Origin: Verrucomicrobiales bacterium
GTDB lineage: Bacteria > Verrucomicrobiota > Verrucomicrobiia > Limisphaerales > CAIMTB01
DNA: 64,000 nt
Direction of reading: 5' to 3'
Assembly: GCA_016795425.1 (NCBI GenBank)
Contig: JAEUHG010000134.1
Location: forward strand, 18,787-82,786
This document shows positions 34,890-44,617 of the stretch, piece by piece (position 1 is the first letter of the stretch; every line of letters starts with the position of its first letter). The notes under the pieces were generated by a model. The model was not told the origin of the DNA. It made no database searches and was given only the letters and a program-made list of their open reading frames with translations. The translations under genes and the position numbers were made by a program.

Positions 34890-36289
34890 CCCAATACACC
34901 GCATCCCAAGCCCTTCGGTCCCTCAGATCCTTTGCTTCCGTTGGATCGCTGACCCTCCTCCTGGGGCTCCCTTTCCCCTCTCCCGCCGCCACCAATGCAC
35001 CGCCGCCCGCCTGGCCCGATCGCCCTCTTTCGGTCGCCGACTGCCTGAATCTGGCCGAAGCCCAGAACGGCACCATTGCCGCCGCGAAGAAGGACCTCGA
35101 GGCGAGCGAAGGCGTCGTCATCCAAACCCGCGCCATTCTGCTGCCCAAACTCCAGGCGAGCGGCAACTTCACCGCCATCGACGAATCCTCCATCGAGGCG
35201 GCAACCACGCCGTTTGGCACCATCGACTTCGGACAAACCGAATCCTGGGAGACTGGCATCCGGTTGGTGCAGTCCATCTACGAAGGCGGCCGTATGCGCT
35301 CCGCCACCCGCACCGCCCGCCTGACCCGCGAGAGCGCCATGCAGCAGTACCAAACCACGCTCCTCGATGCCCTGCTCTCCGTCCGCCTGGCCTACTACGA
35401 CGCCCTGCTCGCGCTGGAACAGATCACGGTTCAGGAAGCCTCGGTCAACCTCCTCGAACGCGAACTCCAGGATAATCAGCGCCGCTTCGACGCCGGCAGT
35501 GTCCCGCGATTCAACGTCCTTCGCGCCGAAGTCGAACTCGCCAACGCGCGACCGCGTCTCATTCGCGCCCGCAACGCCTGGCGCAATGGCAAAACCTACC
35601 TCGCCAGCCTTCTTGGCTACCGTGTGCCCGACCAGATCACCGAGGATATTCCCCTCCAGCTCAGCGATCGACTCGAGGTCACTCCCTTTGAACTCAACCT
35701 CGGCACCGCCCTCGCCATGGCCCAGGAGAATCGCACCGAACTAAAGGCCCTGCGCGCCGCCGAAGCCCTTCGACGCGAAGGCGTGGTCGATGCCCGAGCC
35801 GGACAACTCCCCAGCCTCCAGGCATTTGCCGGCTACGGCGTCCGCCGGTCCCAGTTCGGCGAGAACCTCACCTCGGAACTCCATGGCTGGAACGCCGGTG
35901 TCCAGGCGTCCTGGAACATCTTCGACGGCCGCCTTACTCGCGGCCGCATAGTCGAAGCCACCGCCCGACAGGAACAGGCGACCCTCGACTACGACAACGC
36001 CGCCCGACAAATCTCCGTCGAGGTACGGACCGCTTACTCGAATTTCATCGAAGCCCGAGAGGTGCTCGAATCTCAGAAGAAGGTCGTCGAACAGGCCACC
36101 GAAGCGCTGCGCCTCGCCACGGCCCGCTCCGAAGCAGGCAGCGGCACGCAACTCGATGTGCTCGGCGCCCAAACCGCCCTCACCGAGGCTCGCACCACGC
36201 AGAACCTGGCCAGCCGCGACTACCTCGTCGCCCTCGCCCGCCTCCAGCGCGCCACCGGCCTTGGCGTTCAGGAAGCCAAGCCGAAGTAA
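34886..36289 (+). CDS. TolC-family outer membrane efflux protein
   Basis: A 467-residue protein with a signal peptide (about 1-35). Two repeats of the outer-membrane-efflux fold follow (about 50-245 and 265-460), rich in long helices such as LLDALLSVRLAYYDALLALEQ and RQISVEVRTAYSNFIEA. The start at 34886 overlaps the adaptor stop (ATGA) and is preceded by a good ribosome-binding site (AGGAGA, about 8 bp upstream). It forms the outer-membrane duct of the exporter. Confidence 0.93.
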   Translation: MTQYTASQALRSLRSFASVGSLTLLLGLPFPSPAATNAPPPAWPDRPLSVADCLNLAEAQNGTIAAAKKDLEASEGVVIQTRAILLPKLQASGNFTAIDESSIEAATTPFGTIDFGQTESWETGIRLVQSIYEGGRMRSATRTARLTRESAMQQYQTTLLDALLSVRLAYYDALLALEQITVQEASVNLLERELQDNQRRFDAGSVPRFNVLRAEVELANARPRLIRARNAWRNGKTYLASLLGYRVPDQITEDIPLQLSDRLEVTPFELNLGTALAMAQENRTELKALRAAEALRREGVVDARAGQLPSLQAFAGYGVRRSQFGENLTSELHGWNAGVQASWNIFDGRLTRGRIVEATARQEQATLDYDNAARQISVEVRTAYSNFIEAREVLESQKKVVEQATEALRLATARSEAGSGTQLDVLGAQTALTEARTTQNLASRDYLVALARLQRATGLGVQEAKPK

Positions 36290-36366
36290 GCCGTCTTCCG
36301 TCCCGCCCGGTTCCACCCGGTTTCCGCGGCTAGCCAGAGCGCCGCCGGGCAGCTAATCATCGCGGC

Positions 36367-38742
36367 ATGTCCTGGCATCGTTTGCGTCTCTGGGCCACCA
36401 CCGTAACCGGTGCTTGGGCGTCTTGGGTTCTTCTTGTCGGAGGGGCGCTCGCCGCGGAGTCAACAAATTCCCCCACCACGGATCCCGCTCCCGGGCATTC
36501 GTGGCATGGCGAGGCCTTCGATCAGGGCCCTCGTCAGAACGCTTATCTCATGGAGGGCATGCCGTCCCTGAGCTTCCCCGTCACCACCACCAACGACCTC
36601 GCCCAGCGCTTCTTTAATCAGGGCATTGGTCAACTCCACGGCTTCTGGTACTTCGAGGCCGAACGCACCTTCCGCCGCGTTCATCAACTCGACACGAACT
36701 GCGCCATGGCCTTTTGGGGCATGGCCATGGCCAATGTCCGCAATGAGTCCCGCGCCCGCGCCTTCCTTACCAACGCCGTCGCCCTAAAGACGAACTCCAC
36801 CCCGCGCGAACAATCGTTCATCGAGGCCCTCGCCGATTTCTACCAGGAGGAGAAGGACGGCAAGAAGCGGGATTCGAAGTCCCGGCGCCGTGACCTGATC
36901 CGCTCCTATGAGAACATCGTGCGAACCTACCCCGATGACCTCGAGGCCAAGGCCTTCCTGATCTACCAGACCTGGGACAACAGCGGATTCGGCAACAACA
37001 CCGACCTGCCCATCACCAGCCACCTCGCCGTCGATGCCTTGGCCCGCCAGATCCTGGAAAAGGCCCCGCTCCATCCCGTTCATCACTATCGCATCCATCT
37101 CTGGGATCCGGAGCGACCCACCGATGCTCTCGATTCCGCCGCCCGATGCGGCCAGGGCTCAGCGGGCATCGCGCACATGTGGCACATGCCCGGCCACACC
37201 TACGCCAAACTCTGCCGCCACCACGACGCCGCCTGGCAACAGGAAGCCAGCGCCCGCGTCGATCACGCCCACATGATCCGTGACCGCGTCCTGCCCGACC
37301 AGATCCACAACTACGCGCACAACAACGACTGGCTGGCGGAAAGCTGGTCCTATGTCGGCCGTGTTCGAGATGCCGTTGAACTCGCCAGGAACATGGTCGA
37401 ATTGCCGCGCCTGTCGCGAACCAATGCCGCGCTCGCCACCAGCCCGCTCGCCTATCCTTACGATTTCTCCGGCAGCAGTTGGTCGCTCGGCCGCAGTCGC
37501 CTGCTGCTGCTCCTGCCACGCTTCGAACTTTGGGACGAGCTTCTCGCGCTCGCCGAGACTCCTTATCTCGAGTCGACCGATTCCCTTGATGAAAGCGCCC
37601 GTCTCGCCCGCGCCCTCGGCCTGGCCTGGTTCGCCCGCGGCGATACCCACCGCGCTCAACAACAACAGGATCTCCTTCAGGCGGCCCTGAAGCGACTCCG
37701 GACCGAACGACAGGCCGCAGTGGATCTCGCCGAACAAAATGCCCGCAAGGAACGAAAAGCCCAAGCAGACATCACCAGGGCCATGACCGAGGCGCTGGAG
37801 AGGTTCAATGGACGTGTCGATCGCCTGGAAGCCTTCGCCGCCGAACTCCGCGCCCATGCCGCACTCGCCGGCGGCGACACCAACGCCCTGACGACCGAAC
37901 TTGAACTCGCCAAGGAGATTCCCAAGGAACAACTCGCCAACCTCCAATGGCGCGCCGGTCAGATCGAAAAAGCCCTCGAGACCGCCCGCGCCGCCGCCGA
38001 CAAAGCCACCAACCAGATTCAACCCCTCGCCCATCTCGCCGACCTCCAATGGCGCAGCGGCAAAACCAACGACGCACAGGCCTCCTTCCAGCGCCTCCGC
38101 CAATTCCAGGCCCGGCCCGATCTCGACCTCCCCGTCATCCAACGCCTCCTGCCCATCGCACAGTCCCTTGGACTCCCCGAAGATTGGCGGATCCACCACC
38201 CCGAACGTGACGACATCGGACACCGGCCATCCCTCGAATCCCTGGGCCCGCTGCATTGGCATCCGGCATCCGCTCCCGGTTGGAACCTCGTTGATGCCCA
38301 AGGCAAAGAGTCTCCTATGTCCGCGCTCCGCGGCCGACCCTTTGTCGCCCTGTTCTACCTCGGCCGCGGATGCCCGCATTGCCTCGAACAACTCAACCGG
38401 TTTGCCCCAGCTTACGAAGCGTTCCAGAAGGAAGGCATCGCCGTAGTGGCCGTCAGCACCGACGCCGTTGAAGGTCTGCGGCGAACCCTCCAGCGCGGGA
38501 GTCAGAATGCTTTCCCCTTCCCATTGCTGGCCAATCCGGATCTCTCCGTCTTCAAGACCTGGCGGGCCTACGACGATTTCGAAGCCGTCCCGCTTCATGG
38601 CACCTATCTGGTGGACGCCAAAGGCCTCATCCGCTGGCAGGACATCGCCGCCGAGCCATTCATGGATGTCGATTTTCTGCTGTCCGAAGCGAAACGGCTC
38701 CTGCGATTTGCCGACCGTGTCCAGGTGGCTGGCAACCAATAA
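36367..38742 (+). CDS. TPR protein with C-terminal thioredoxin/peroxiredoxin-like domain
   Basis: A 791-residue protein with a signal peptide (about 1-29). A tetratricopeptide-type helical region runs through most of it. It includes FFNQGIGQLHGFWYFEAERTF, a motif set of secreted TPR proteins with His-rich MWHMPGHTY and NYAHNNDWL segments, and a charged coiled region near 440-490. The C-terminal domain (about 625-780) is redoxin-like with C669-P-H-C672 (GRGCPHCLEQL) and a cis-Pro-like AVPLHGTYLVD. It probably acts as an extracytoplasmic thiol-disulfide protein. It starts 77 bp after TolC and may be transcribed with the exporter. Confidence 0.85.
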   Translation: MSWHRLRLWATTVTGAWASWVLLVGGALAAESTNSPTTDPAPGHSWHGEAFDQGPRQNAYLMEGMPSLSFPVTTTNDLAQRFFNQGIGQLHGFWYFEAERTFRRVHQLDTNCAMAFWGMAMANVRNESRARAFLTNAVALKTNSTPREQSFIEALADFYQEEKDGKKRDSKSRRRDLIRSYENIVRTYPDDLEAKAFLIYQTWDNSGFGNNTDLPITSHLAVDALARQILEKAPLHPVHHYRIHLWDPERPTDALDSAARCGQGSAGIAHMWHMPGHTYAKLCRHHDAAWQQEASARVDHAHMIRDRVLPDQIHNYAHNNDWLAESWSYVGRVRDAVELARNMVELPRLSRTNAALATSPLAYPYDFSGSSWSLGRSRLLLLLPRFELWDELLALAETPYLESTDSLDESARLARALGLAWFARGDTHRAQQQQDLLQAALKRLRTERQAAVDLAEQNARKERKAQADITRAMTEALERFNGRVDRLEAFAAELRAHAALAGGDTNALTTELELAKEIPKEQLANLQWRAGQIEKALETARAAADKATNQIQPLAHLADLQWRSGKTNDAQASFQRLRQFQARPDLDLPVIQRLLPIAQSLGLPEDWRIHHPERDDIGHRPSLESLGPLHWHPASAPGWNLVDAQGKESPMSALRGRPFVALFYLGRGCPHCLEQLNRFAPAYEAFQKEGIAVVAVSTDAVEGLRRTLQRGSQNAFPFPLLANPDLSVFKTWRAYDDFEAVPLHGTYLVDAKGLIRWQDIAAEPFMDVDFLLSEAKRLLRFADRVQVAGNQ

Positions 38743-38830
38743 TCCAAGCCCCGGTTTCCACGGACCTCGATGACCCTCCGAACCCCGCGCACCTCGTTGC
38801 GGCGCGATGAGGGCCACCTCGAAAAACTCC

Positions 38831-38868
38831 CGCTGGCGGGTTAGGATGATCCGCCTATAATCCGCACA
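38831..38868 (+). promoter_or_regulatory. Candidate sigma-70-like promoter of the aldehyde dehydrogenase gene
   Basis: A perfect -10 box TATAAT lies at 38856-38861. A weak -35 (CTGGCG, 38833-38838) sits 17 bp upstream and is part of a short CCCGC/GCGGG hairpin (38830-38840). The ATG is 22 bp downstream of the -10 box. Confidence 0.45.
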
Positions 38869-38882
38869 CGTATTAATTCGGA

Positions 38883-40319
38883 ATGAACGCTCTGCCCCAC
38901 ATCCCCGCCCTTCGACTCGGTCGTGACTATGCCTCCCTCGAGCAGTCGGAGGTGAAGGATCACCGCTCCGGCGCCGTCCTTGCCAAAGTTTCGCAAGTGA
39001 ACGGCGGAATCCTGAAGCGTGACCTGGCCAAGATCAGCGGATCGCGGGCGGCACTCAGGAAGTTCACGACCGCCCAGCTGATTGAACTTTCGGCCAAGGC
39101 CGGAGACCTGTTCCTCAACGGCTCCCTTCCCCTTGGCGATCAAGGGCACCTTCAATCCCCGACCGATTACATTCAGACCCTTAGTCTCACCAGCGGACTT
39201 CCCCATGTCATGGTCCGGCGCAACATGGCCAAGATCCATTATGCGCTGACCCACATGTCCGAGATTCTCAACGGACTTTCGCGCGGCCTGGATCTCTCGG
39301 TCCTCGACCGCGGCTTCGGCGAACAGTTCGGAACCAAACTCAGCTTCATGCCGGCCTGCGCGGCCTTGGGACTGGTCATGCCCAGCAATTCGCCAGCCGT
39401 GAACTCGCTGTGGCTGCCGGCGATTGCCCTCAAGACCCCCGTGGTCATCAAGCCCGGCAAAGACGAACCCTGGACGCCCTACCGCCTCATTCAGGCTTTC
39501 ATCGCTGCGGGAGTGCCCGCGGAAGCCTTCGGATTCTACCCCACCGATCATGAGGGCGCCGCGACGATCCTCAACACGTGCGGTCGTGCCCTCATCTTCG
39601 GCGATAAGTCAACGACCCAACAATACGCCAGCAACCCGGCGATTCAGATCCACGGTCCGGGCTGGAGCAAATTCCTCGTCGGCGAAGATCAGATCGAGAA
39701 TTGGCGCGATTACATCGATGTCATGGCGGCGTCGATCAGTGACAACGGCGGACGCTCCTGCATCAATGCCAGCGCCATCGTCGTGCCAAAGTACGCCGCC
39801 GAAATCGCCGACGCCCTGGCCCAAAAACTCGGCCCAATCCAACCCTCGCGTCCCGAGGACGAAAACGCCCGGCTCTCCGGCTTCGCCAATCCGAAGATGG
39901 CCGACTTCATCGACGCCCAGATCGATGAAGGCTTGAAAACACCGGGAGCCGAAGACGCAACGGCACGTTATCGCCAGGGCCCGCGCAAGGTGGAGTTCGA
40001 GGGTGGCACTTATCTGCGACCCGTCATCATCCGCTGCGACTCCTTCGCCCATCCACTGGCCAACCGCGAATTTCTTTGCCCCTACGCCAGCGTCGTCACG
40101 TCACCGCAGAGCGAGATGCTCAAGAACATCGGCTATACCCTCGCCTGCAGCGCCATCACCAAGGATCCAGCGTTCATTTCGGAACTCGAAGCGTTTCCCG
40201 AAATCGATCGGCTCAATATCGGTCCGGTGTCGACAATGAAGATTTCCTGGGACCAACCGCACGAGGGCAACATGTTCGAGTTCCTCTGGAAACGCCGGTC
40301 CATCGAGCGCGCCTGGTGA
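38883..40319 (+). CDS. Divergent aldehyde dehydrogenase family protein
   Basis: A 478-residue member of the ALDH superfamily. The catalytic Asn motif is present (MPSNSPAVN), and the nucleophile is C293 in NGGRSCINAS. The usual Gln of the N.GQ.C motif is Arg here, and the general-base Glu segment (ELGGK type) is replaced by a stretch around GPGWSKF. Loss of that Glu is typical of CoA-acylating ALDHs and of acyl-CoA reductases. The substrate is unknown. It has its own likely promoter and stands alone, 33 bp before the PSCyt gene, with which it may be co-transcribed. Confidence 0.85.
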   Translation: MNALPHIPALRLGRDYASLEQSEVKDHRSGAVLAKVSQVNGGILKRDLAKISGSRAALRKFTTAQLIELSAKAGDLFLNGSLPLGDQGHLQSPTDYIQTLSLTSGLPHVMVRRNMAKIHYALTHMSEILNGLSRGLDLSVLDRGFGEQFGTKLSFMPACAALGLVMPSNSPAVNSLWLPAIALKTPVVIKPGKDEPWTPYRLIQAFIAAGVPAEAFGFYPTDHEGAATILNTCGRALIFGDKSTTQQYASNPAIQIHGPGWSKFLVGEDQIENWRDYIDVMAASISDNGGRSCINASAIVVPKYAAEIADALAQKLGPIQPSRPEDENARLSGFANPKMADFIDAQIDEGLKTPGAEDATARYRQGPRKVEFEGGTYLRPVIIRCDSFAHPLANREFLCPYASVVTSPQSEMLKNIGYTLACSAITKDPAFISELEAFPEIDRLNIGPVSTMKISWDQPHEGNMFEFLWKRRSIERAW

Positions 40320-40352
40320 GGTCGTCTTTCTGCTCGCTCTTGCCGCGTCAAG

Positions 40353-43142
40353 GTGGTAGCGCAACCTGCCATCGTGACTCACCTGTGCTCGACTGACGTC
40401 CCGAACCAGGGTCTCCCATTCTGGAGGCTGTTGGTGGGAGCATTGGTCTTGTGTGGGGGCGGCTTACTGACGCCGTCGCGTGCCGCGGGTGCCGAGTTGG
40501 CGACACGGTCGGCCGACGCGCCGACATTCGAGCAGCACATTCGCCCCATTCTCAAAGCCCACTGCTTCGACTGCCATGGCGAAGGCGATTCCTTGCGCGG
40601 CGGTCTCGATCTGCGCCTTGTTCGCTTCATGCTCCGCGGAGGCGAATCCGGCGCCGCGCTCATCCCAGGGGATCCTGATTCCAGCCCCATCTATTCGCTG
40701 ACGCACTCGGGCAAAATGCCGAAGCGCGATCGCAAACCCACCAGCGGGGAGATCGCGACGCTCCGACAATGGATCGCCTCCGGGGCCAGAACCGCCCGTC
40801 CCGAGCCTGAGTCCCTGCCGCCCGGCATGCACATCACCGCCGAGGAAGCCGCACACTGGGCCTTCCAACCCGTGCGCCGTCCCGCGGTGCCCAGCACCCA
40901 GGCGGGTGAAGCCGCCCGCAATCCCATCGACGCCTTCCTTCTCGCGTCCCTTCAGACCAAAGGCCTGTCGCTCTCTCCCGAGGCACCGCGCCGCACCCTC
41001 ATCCGCCGGCTCTACTTCGATCTCTGGGGTGTTCCACCCAGCCCCGCTGAGGTCGAGGCGTTCGTCGCGGATCCTCGACCTGACGCCTACGACGACCTCG
41101 TCGAACGCCTCCTGGCATCTCCACGCTATGGTGAACGATGGGCCCGCCATTGGCTCGACATCGCTGGCTATGCCGACTCGGAGGGTTACACCGCCGACGA
41201 CTCACCCCGCCCCTATGCGTATAAATACCGCGACTACGTCATCCGGGCGTTGAACAACGACCTGCCCATCGATCGATTCCTCACCGAGCAACTCGCGGGC
41301 GATGAGCTCGCGCTCATGCGGCATCGCTCCATCGACGCCGCCGTTCAGGATCCGGAATCCCGCGAATGGTTGATTGCCACCGGCTTCTTGCGCATGGCCG
41401 CGGACGGCACGGCGACCGGCGGCATCGACCAGGAGGTGGCCCGCAACCAAACCATCGCCGACACCCTCAAAATCGTGTCCACGTCGCTGCTCGGGTTGTC
41501 CGTCGGCTGTGCGCAGTGCCACGACCATCGCTACGATCCCATCCCGCAAACGGACTACTATCGGCTCCGGGCGGTTTTCGAGCCGGCCTACGATTGGAAA
41601 CGATGGCGCACCCCGCCCGAACGCCGAATCTCGCTCTACACCCAGACCGACCGTGAGACCGCGGCAGCCATTGAAGCCGAAGCCATGGCGCTCGCCAAAG
41701 AGAGGGAAGCCAAGCAGACCGCCTACATCGATGAGGCCCTCCAGAAGCACCTCGAAAAGATGGAACCCGCATTGCGGGACGCACTTTGGACGGCGTTCCA
41801 CACACCGGAGAAAGACCGGACCGACGAGCAACGAAAACTCCTCAAAGCCAACCCCAGCGCCAACATCCATCCCGGTGTCCTCTACCAGTACAACCCCAAA
41901 GCTGCCGAGGATCTCAAGGCAATGGATACCCGCATCGCACAGGTGCGCGGACGCAAACCCACCGAGGATTTCATCAGCGCGTTGTGGGAACCCGGCGGCG
42001 AACTCCCCGTCACCTATCGCTTTCATCGCGGCGATCCCAAACAACCCAAGGAGGCCATCGCGCCCGGCACCCTTACTGTCCTGGGCCGGGATGGCGATGC
42101 CCCCAATCTCCCGGCGTCGGCTTGCCCGCCCAATGCAACCAGCTCCGGGCGGCGGCTCGCCTTCGCCCAATGGCTCACCAGCGATCGGCAACCGCTCCTG
42201 CCACGTGTCTTCGTCAATCGCATCTGGATGCACCACTTCGGGCGTGGACTCGTCGGCACGCCATCCGATTTCGGCATGCAAGGCGAGAAACCGACGCACC
42301 CCGAGCTTCTCGATTGGCTGTCTGCGACCTTCACCACGCCAACCCATACCGAGTCGTCCACGCCCGGTCTCGGTTGGAGTCTCAAGAAACTCCACCGCCT
42401 TATCCTGACCTCCAACGCCTACCGCCAATCCTCGGTCAGACGTCCCCAACTGGATGAACTCGATCCGGAGAATCGCTGGTACGCCCGCCGCAGCCTGGTC
42501 CGTCTGGACGCCGAATCCCTCCGCGATGCCTACCTGACCGTCGGTGGCACCTTGAGCCCCCGGTTGTTTGGCACTCCCGTGCCGGTACGCGAAGACGTCG
42601 TGGGACAAATCGTCGTCGGCATCGACAAGAAGGAAGGCGACAACAAGATGCCGGTGGAGGTCCCCATCGGAGAGGAAGAGTTCCGACGGAGCGTCTATGT
42701 TGAAGCCCGGCGCAGCAAGCCATTGGCTTTCCTGAACACCTTTGACGCCCCGGTCATGGAAGTGAACTGCGAGGGACGCCAATCCTCGACCGTCGCCACC
42801 CAGTCACTGATGTTGATGAACAGCGATTTTGCTCTGCTGCAAGCCCGACGATTCGCCGATCGTTTACGAACGGAAGTTGGCACCGATCCCGAACTTCGCG
42901 TCCGGCGGGCGTGGCAACTCGCCTACAGCCGATTTCCCAGCCGGACCGAATCCGATGCCGCCCTGGCGTTCCTCGGGCGGCAATCGCGGGCAATGGCCGA
43001 AGCGCCCGCCGCCTCGGAGCCCGTCACCAACCGTCGCGGTCAGCCACAATCCACCCCGACCATGCCGCCCCCCGAAGATCGGGCTTGGGTCGGACTCTGC
43101 CAGGCCTTGCTGAGTTCGAATGAGTTCCTCTATATCGATTGA
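40353..43142 (+). CDS. PSCyt1/DUF1549/DUF1553 protein (planctomycete cytochrome-like)
   Basis: A 929-residue secreted protein starting at GTG (another in-frame GTG lies at 40374). After a leader or anchor (about 23-45) comes the PSCyt1 domain with FEQHIRPILKAHCFDCHG (C71..C74-H75). The DUF1549 region (about 180-410) has a second heme-like motif, GCAQCHDHRYDP (C386..C389-H390). The C-terminal DUF1553 part (about 585-925) has FVNRIWMHHFGRGLV and a PSDFG.QGE.PTHPELLDWL segment. These proteins occur almost only in the PVC group, next to DUF1501 genes as here. They are thought to handle sugars or sulfated polymers, but their reaction is unproven. Confidence 0.93.
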   Translation: MVAQPAIVTHLCSTDVPNQGLPFWRLLVGALVLCGGGLLTPSRAAGAELATRSADAPTFEQHIRPILKAHCFDCHGEGDSLRGGLDLRLVRFMLRGGESGAALIPGDPDSSPIYSLTHSGKMPKRDRKPTSGEIATLRQWIASGARTARPEPESLPPGMHITAEEAAHWAFQPVRRPAVPSTQAGEAARNPIDAFLLASLQTKGLSLSPEAPRRTLIRRLYFDLWGVPPSPAEVEAFVADPRPDAYDDLVERLLASPRYGERWARHWLDIAGYADSEGYTADDSPRPYAYKYRDYVIRALNNDLPIDRFLTEQLAGDELALMRHRSIDAAVQDPESREWLIATGFLRMAADGTATGGIDQEVARNQTIADTLKIVSTSLLGLSVGCAQCHDHRYDPIPQTDYYRLRAVFEPAYDWKRWRTPPERRISLYTQTDRETAAAIEAEAMALAKEREAKQTAYIDEALQKHLEKMEPALRDALWTAFHTPEKDRTDEQRKLLKANPSANIHPGVLYQYNPKAAEDLKAMDTRIAQVRGRKPTEDFISALWEPGGELPVTYRFHRGDPKQPKEAIAPGTLTVLGRDGDAPNLPASACPPNATSSGRRLAFAQWLTSDRQPLLPRVFVNRIWMHHFGRGLVGTPSDFGMQGEKPTHPELLDWLSATFTTPTHTESSTPGLGWSLKKLHRLILTSNAYRQSSVRRPQLDELDPENRWYARRSLVRLDAESLRDAYLTVGGTLSPRLFGTPVPVREDVVGQIVVGIDKKEGDNKMPVEVPIGEEEFRRSVYVEARRSKPLAFLNTFDAPVMEVNCEGRQSSTVATQSLMLMNSDFALLQARRFADRLRTEVGTDPELRVRRAWQLAYSRFPSRTESDAALAFLGRQSRAMAEAPAASEPVTNRRGQPQSTPTMPPPEDRAWVGLCQALLSSNEFLYID

Positions 43143-43177
43143 ACCGAAGCCACCTTCTCATCCCTTCATTCACGGTT

Positions 43178-44608
43178 GTGAACTCTCGTCGCCAGTTTCT
43201 CGCTCGCCATGCCTTGGGCCTCGGTTCGGTGGCCTTGGCGTGGTTGCTCCGAGCCGATCGCCTCCTCGCAACGCCAAGCAACGTGCCGCGAAATCCGCTG
43301 GCGTTCGATCTCAAGGCGAAGACCCCGCCACGCCCGGCGCGAGCGCGGGCCATGATCTCGTTGTTCATGCACGGTGGACCAAGCCACGTGGATCTCCTTG
43401 ATCCCAAGCCCGAACTGAGCCGTCGAAGCGGAGAGGACTATCCCGGAGAGATCACCTACAGTTTCGTCGATCGCGCGAGCAAGAAGCTGTTCGGCAGTCC
43501 GTGGTCCTTCAAGCGCCATGGAGAATGCGGCATGGAAGTCTCCGAACTCCTGCCGCATTTCGCCGGCATCGTGGACGACGTGTGCCTCATTCGCTCGATG
43601 CACACCGACATCAACGGTCATGAGCCGTCGATTTGGTCGATGAACACGGGCCGTGCCCAACCTGGGCGGCCGGCGCTGGGTTCCTGGATCACGTACGCAC
43701 TGGGATCCGAGGCCCAAAATCTCCCGGCCTACGTCGTGCTCACCGACCCGGGAGGACACCCCGTCGATGGCGCCCGCAATTGGTCCAATGGTTGGATGCC
43801 GCCTCTCTTTCAGGGAACCGTGATTCGCCCACGAGAACCTCGCATTCTCAACCTCGACCCCCCGGCGCACCTGCGCGGCGAACCCCAGCGGCTGAATCTG
43901 GAGTTCCTGGCCGAACTCAATCGTCGTCACCTGCGGGAGCATCCGGGGGAGAATGACTTGGAAGCCCGCATCGCCAGTTACGAGTTGGCCGCAAAAATGC
44001 AATTATCGGCGAAGGAGGCCTTGGATCTTTCTGGCGAAACCGAGGCGACCAAACGCCTGTACGGCCTGGATGATCCAGTGACCCAGGAGTACGGAACTCG
44101 TTGTCTGATCGCGCGGCGCTTGGTGGAACGGGGAGTGCGGTTCGTCCAGCTCTTCGTGAATGGCCAGATTTGGGACAACCATGAGAATCTCCGCCAGAAC
44201 CTGGCCACCTGTTGCCGCAAAACCGACAAACCTGCGGCGGCTCTGGTCAAGGATTTGAAAGCGCGAGGATTGCTTGAAACGACGCTCGTCCATTGGGGCG
44301 GCGAGATTGGCCGATTGCCCGTCACCGAGAACCACGGGGCGGCGGAAAAGGCCGGCCGCGATCACAATGGTCAGGGCTTCAGCTCGTGGCTCGCGGGGGG
44401 CGGCATTCGCGGCGGAACGATTTACGGAGCGACCGACGAATTTGGGCACAAGGCCGTGGAAAACCCCGTTAGCGCCCATGACTACCATGCGACGTTGCTG
44501 GAATTGTTTGGCTTCAGCCACGACCAACTCGCTTACCACAGCAATGGGCAGATGCAGCATCTCACCGACGCCAAGCCCTGCCGGGTCGTGCGTGAGATCT
44601 TCTCTTGA
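43178..44608 (+). CDS. DUF1501 family protein with Tat signal
   Basis: A 476-residue protein. Starting at GTG 43178 gives a twin-arginine signal (NSRRQFLARHALGLGSVAL). The TTG at 43139 would overlap the upstream stop but would put 13 extra residues ahead of that signal. The body is the DUF1501 fold, related to alkaline-phosphatase-like/sulfatase proteins. It has SLFMHGGPSHVDLLDPKP, VCLIRSMHTDINGHEPSIW, GTRCLIARRLVERGVRFVQ and HWGGEIGRLP segments. It almost always partners with the DUF1549/DUF1553 protein upstream. Export by Tat fits a folded, metal-containing periplasmic enzyme. Confidence 0.93.
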   Translation: MNSRRQFLARHALGLGSVALAWLLRADRLLATPSNVPRNPLAFDLKAKTPPRPARARAMISLFMHGGPSHVDLLDPKPELSRRSGEDYPGEITYSFVDRASKKLFGSPWSFKRHGECGMEVSELLPHFAGIVDDVCLIRSMHTDINGHEPSIWSMNTGRAQPGRPALGSWITYALGSEAQNLPAYVVLTDPGGHPVDGARNWSNGWMPPLFQGTVIRPREPRILNLDPPAHLRGEPQRLNLEFLAELNRRHLREHPGENDLEARIASYELAAKMQLSAKEALDLSGETEATKRLYGLDDPVTQEYGTRCLIARRLVERGVRFVQLFVNGQIWDNHENLRQNLATCCRKTDKPAAALVKDLKARGLLETTLVHWGGEIGRLPVTENHGAAEKAGRDHNGQGFSSWLAGGGIRGGTIYGATDEFGHKAVENPVSAHDYHATLLELFGFSHDQLAYHSNGQMQHLTDAKPCRVVREIFS

Positions 44609-44617
44609 GATAGTCCG

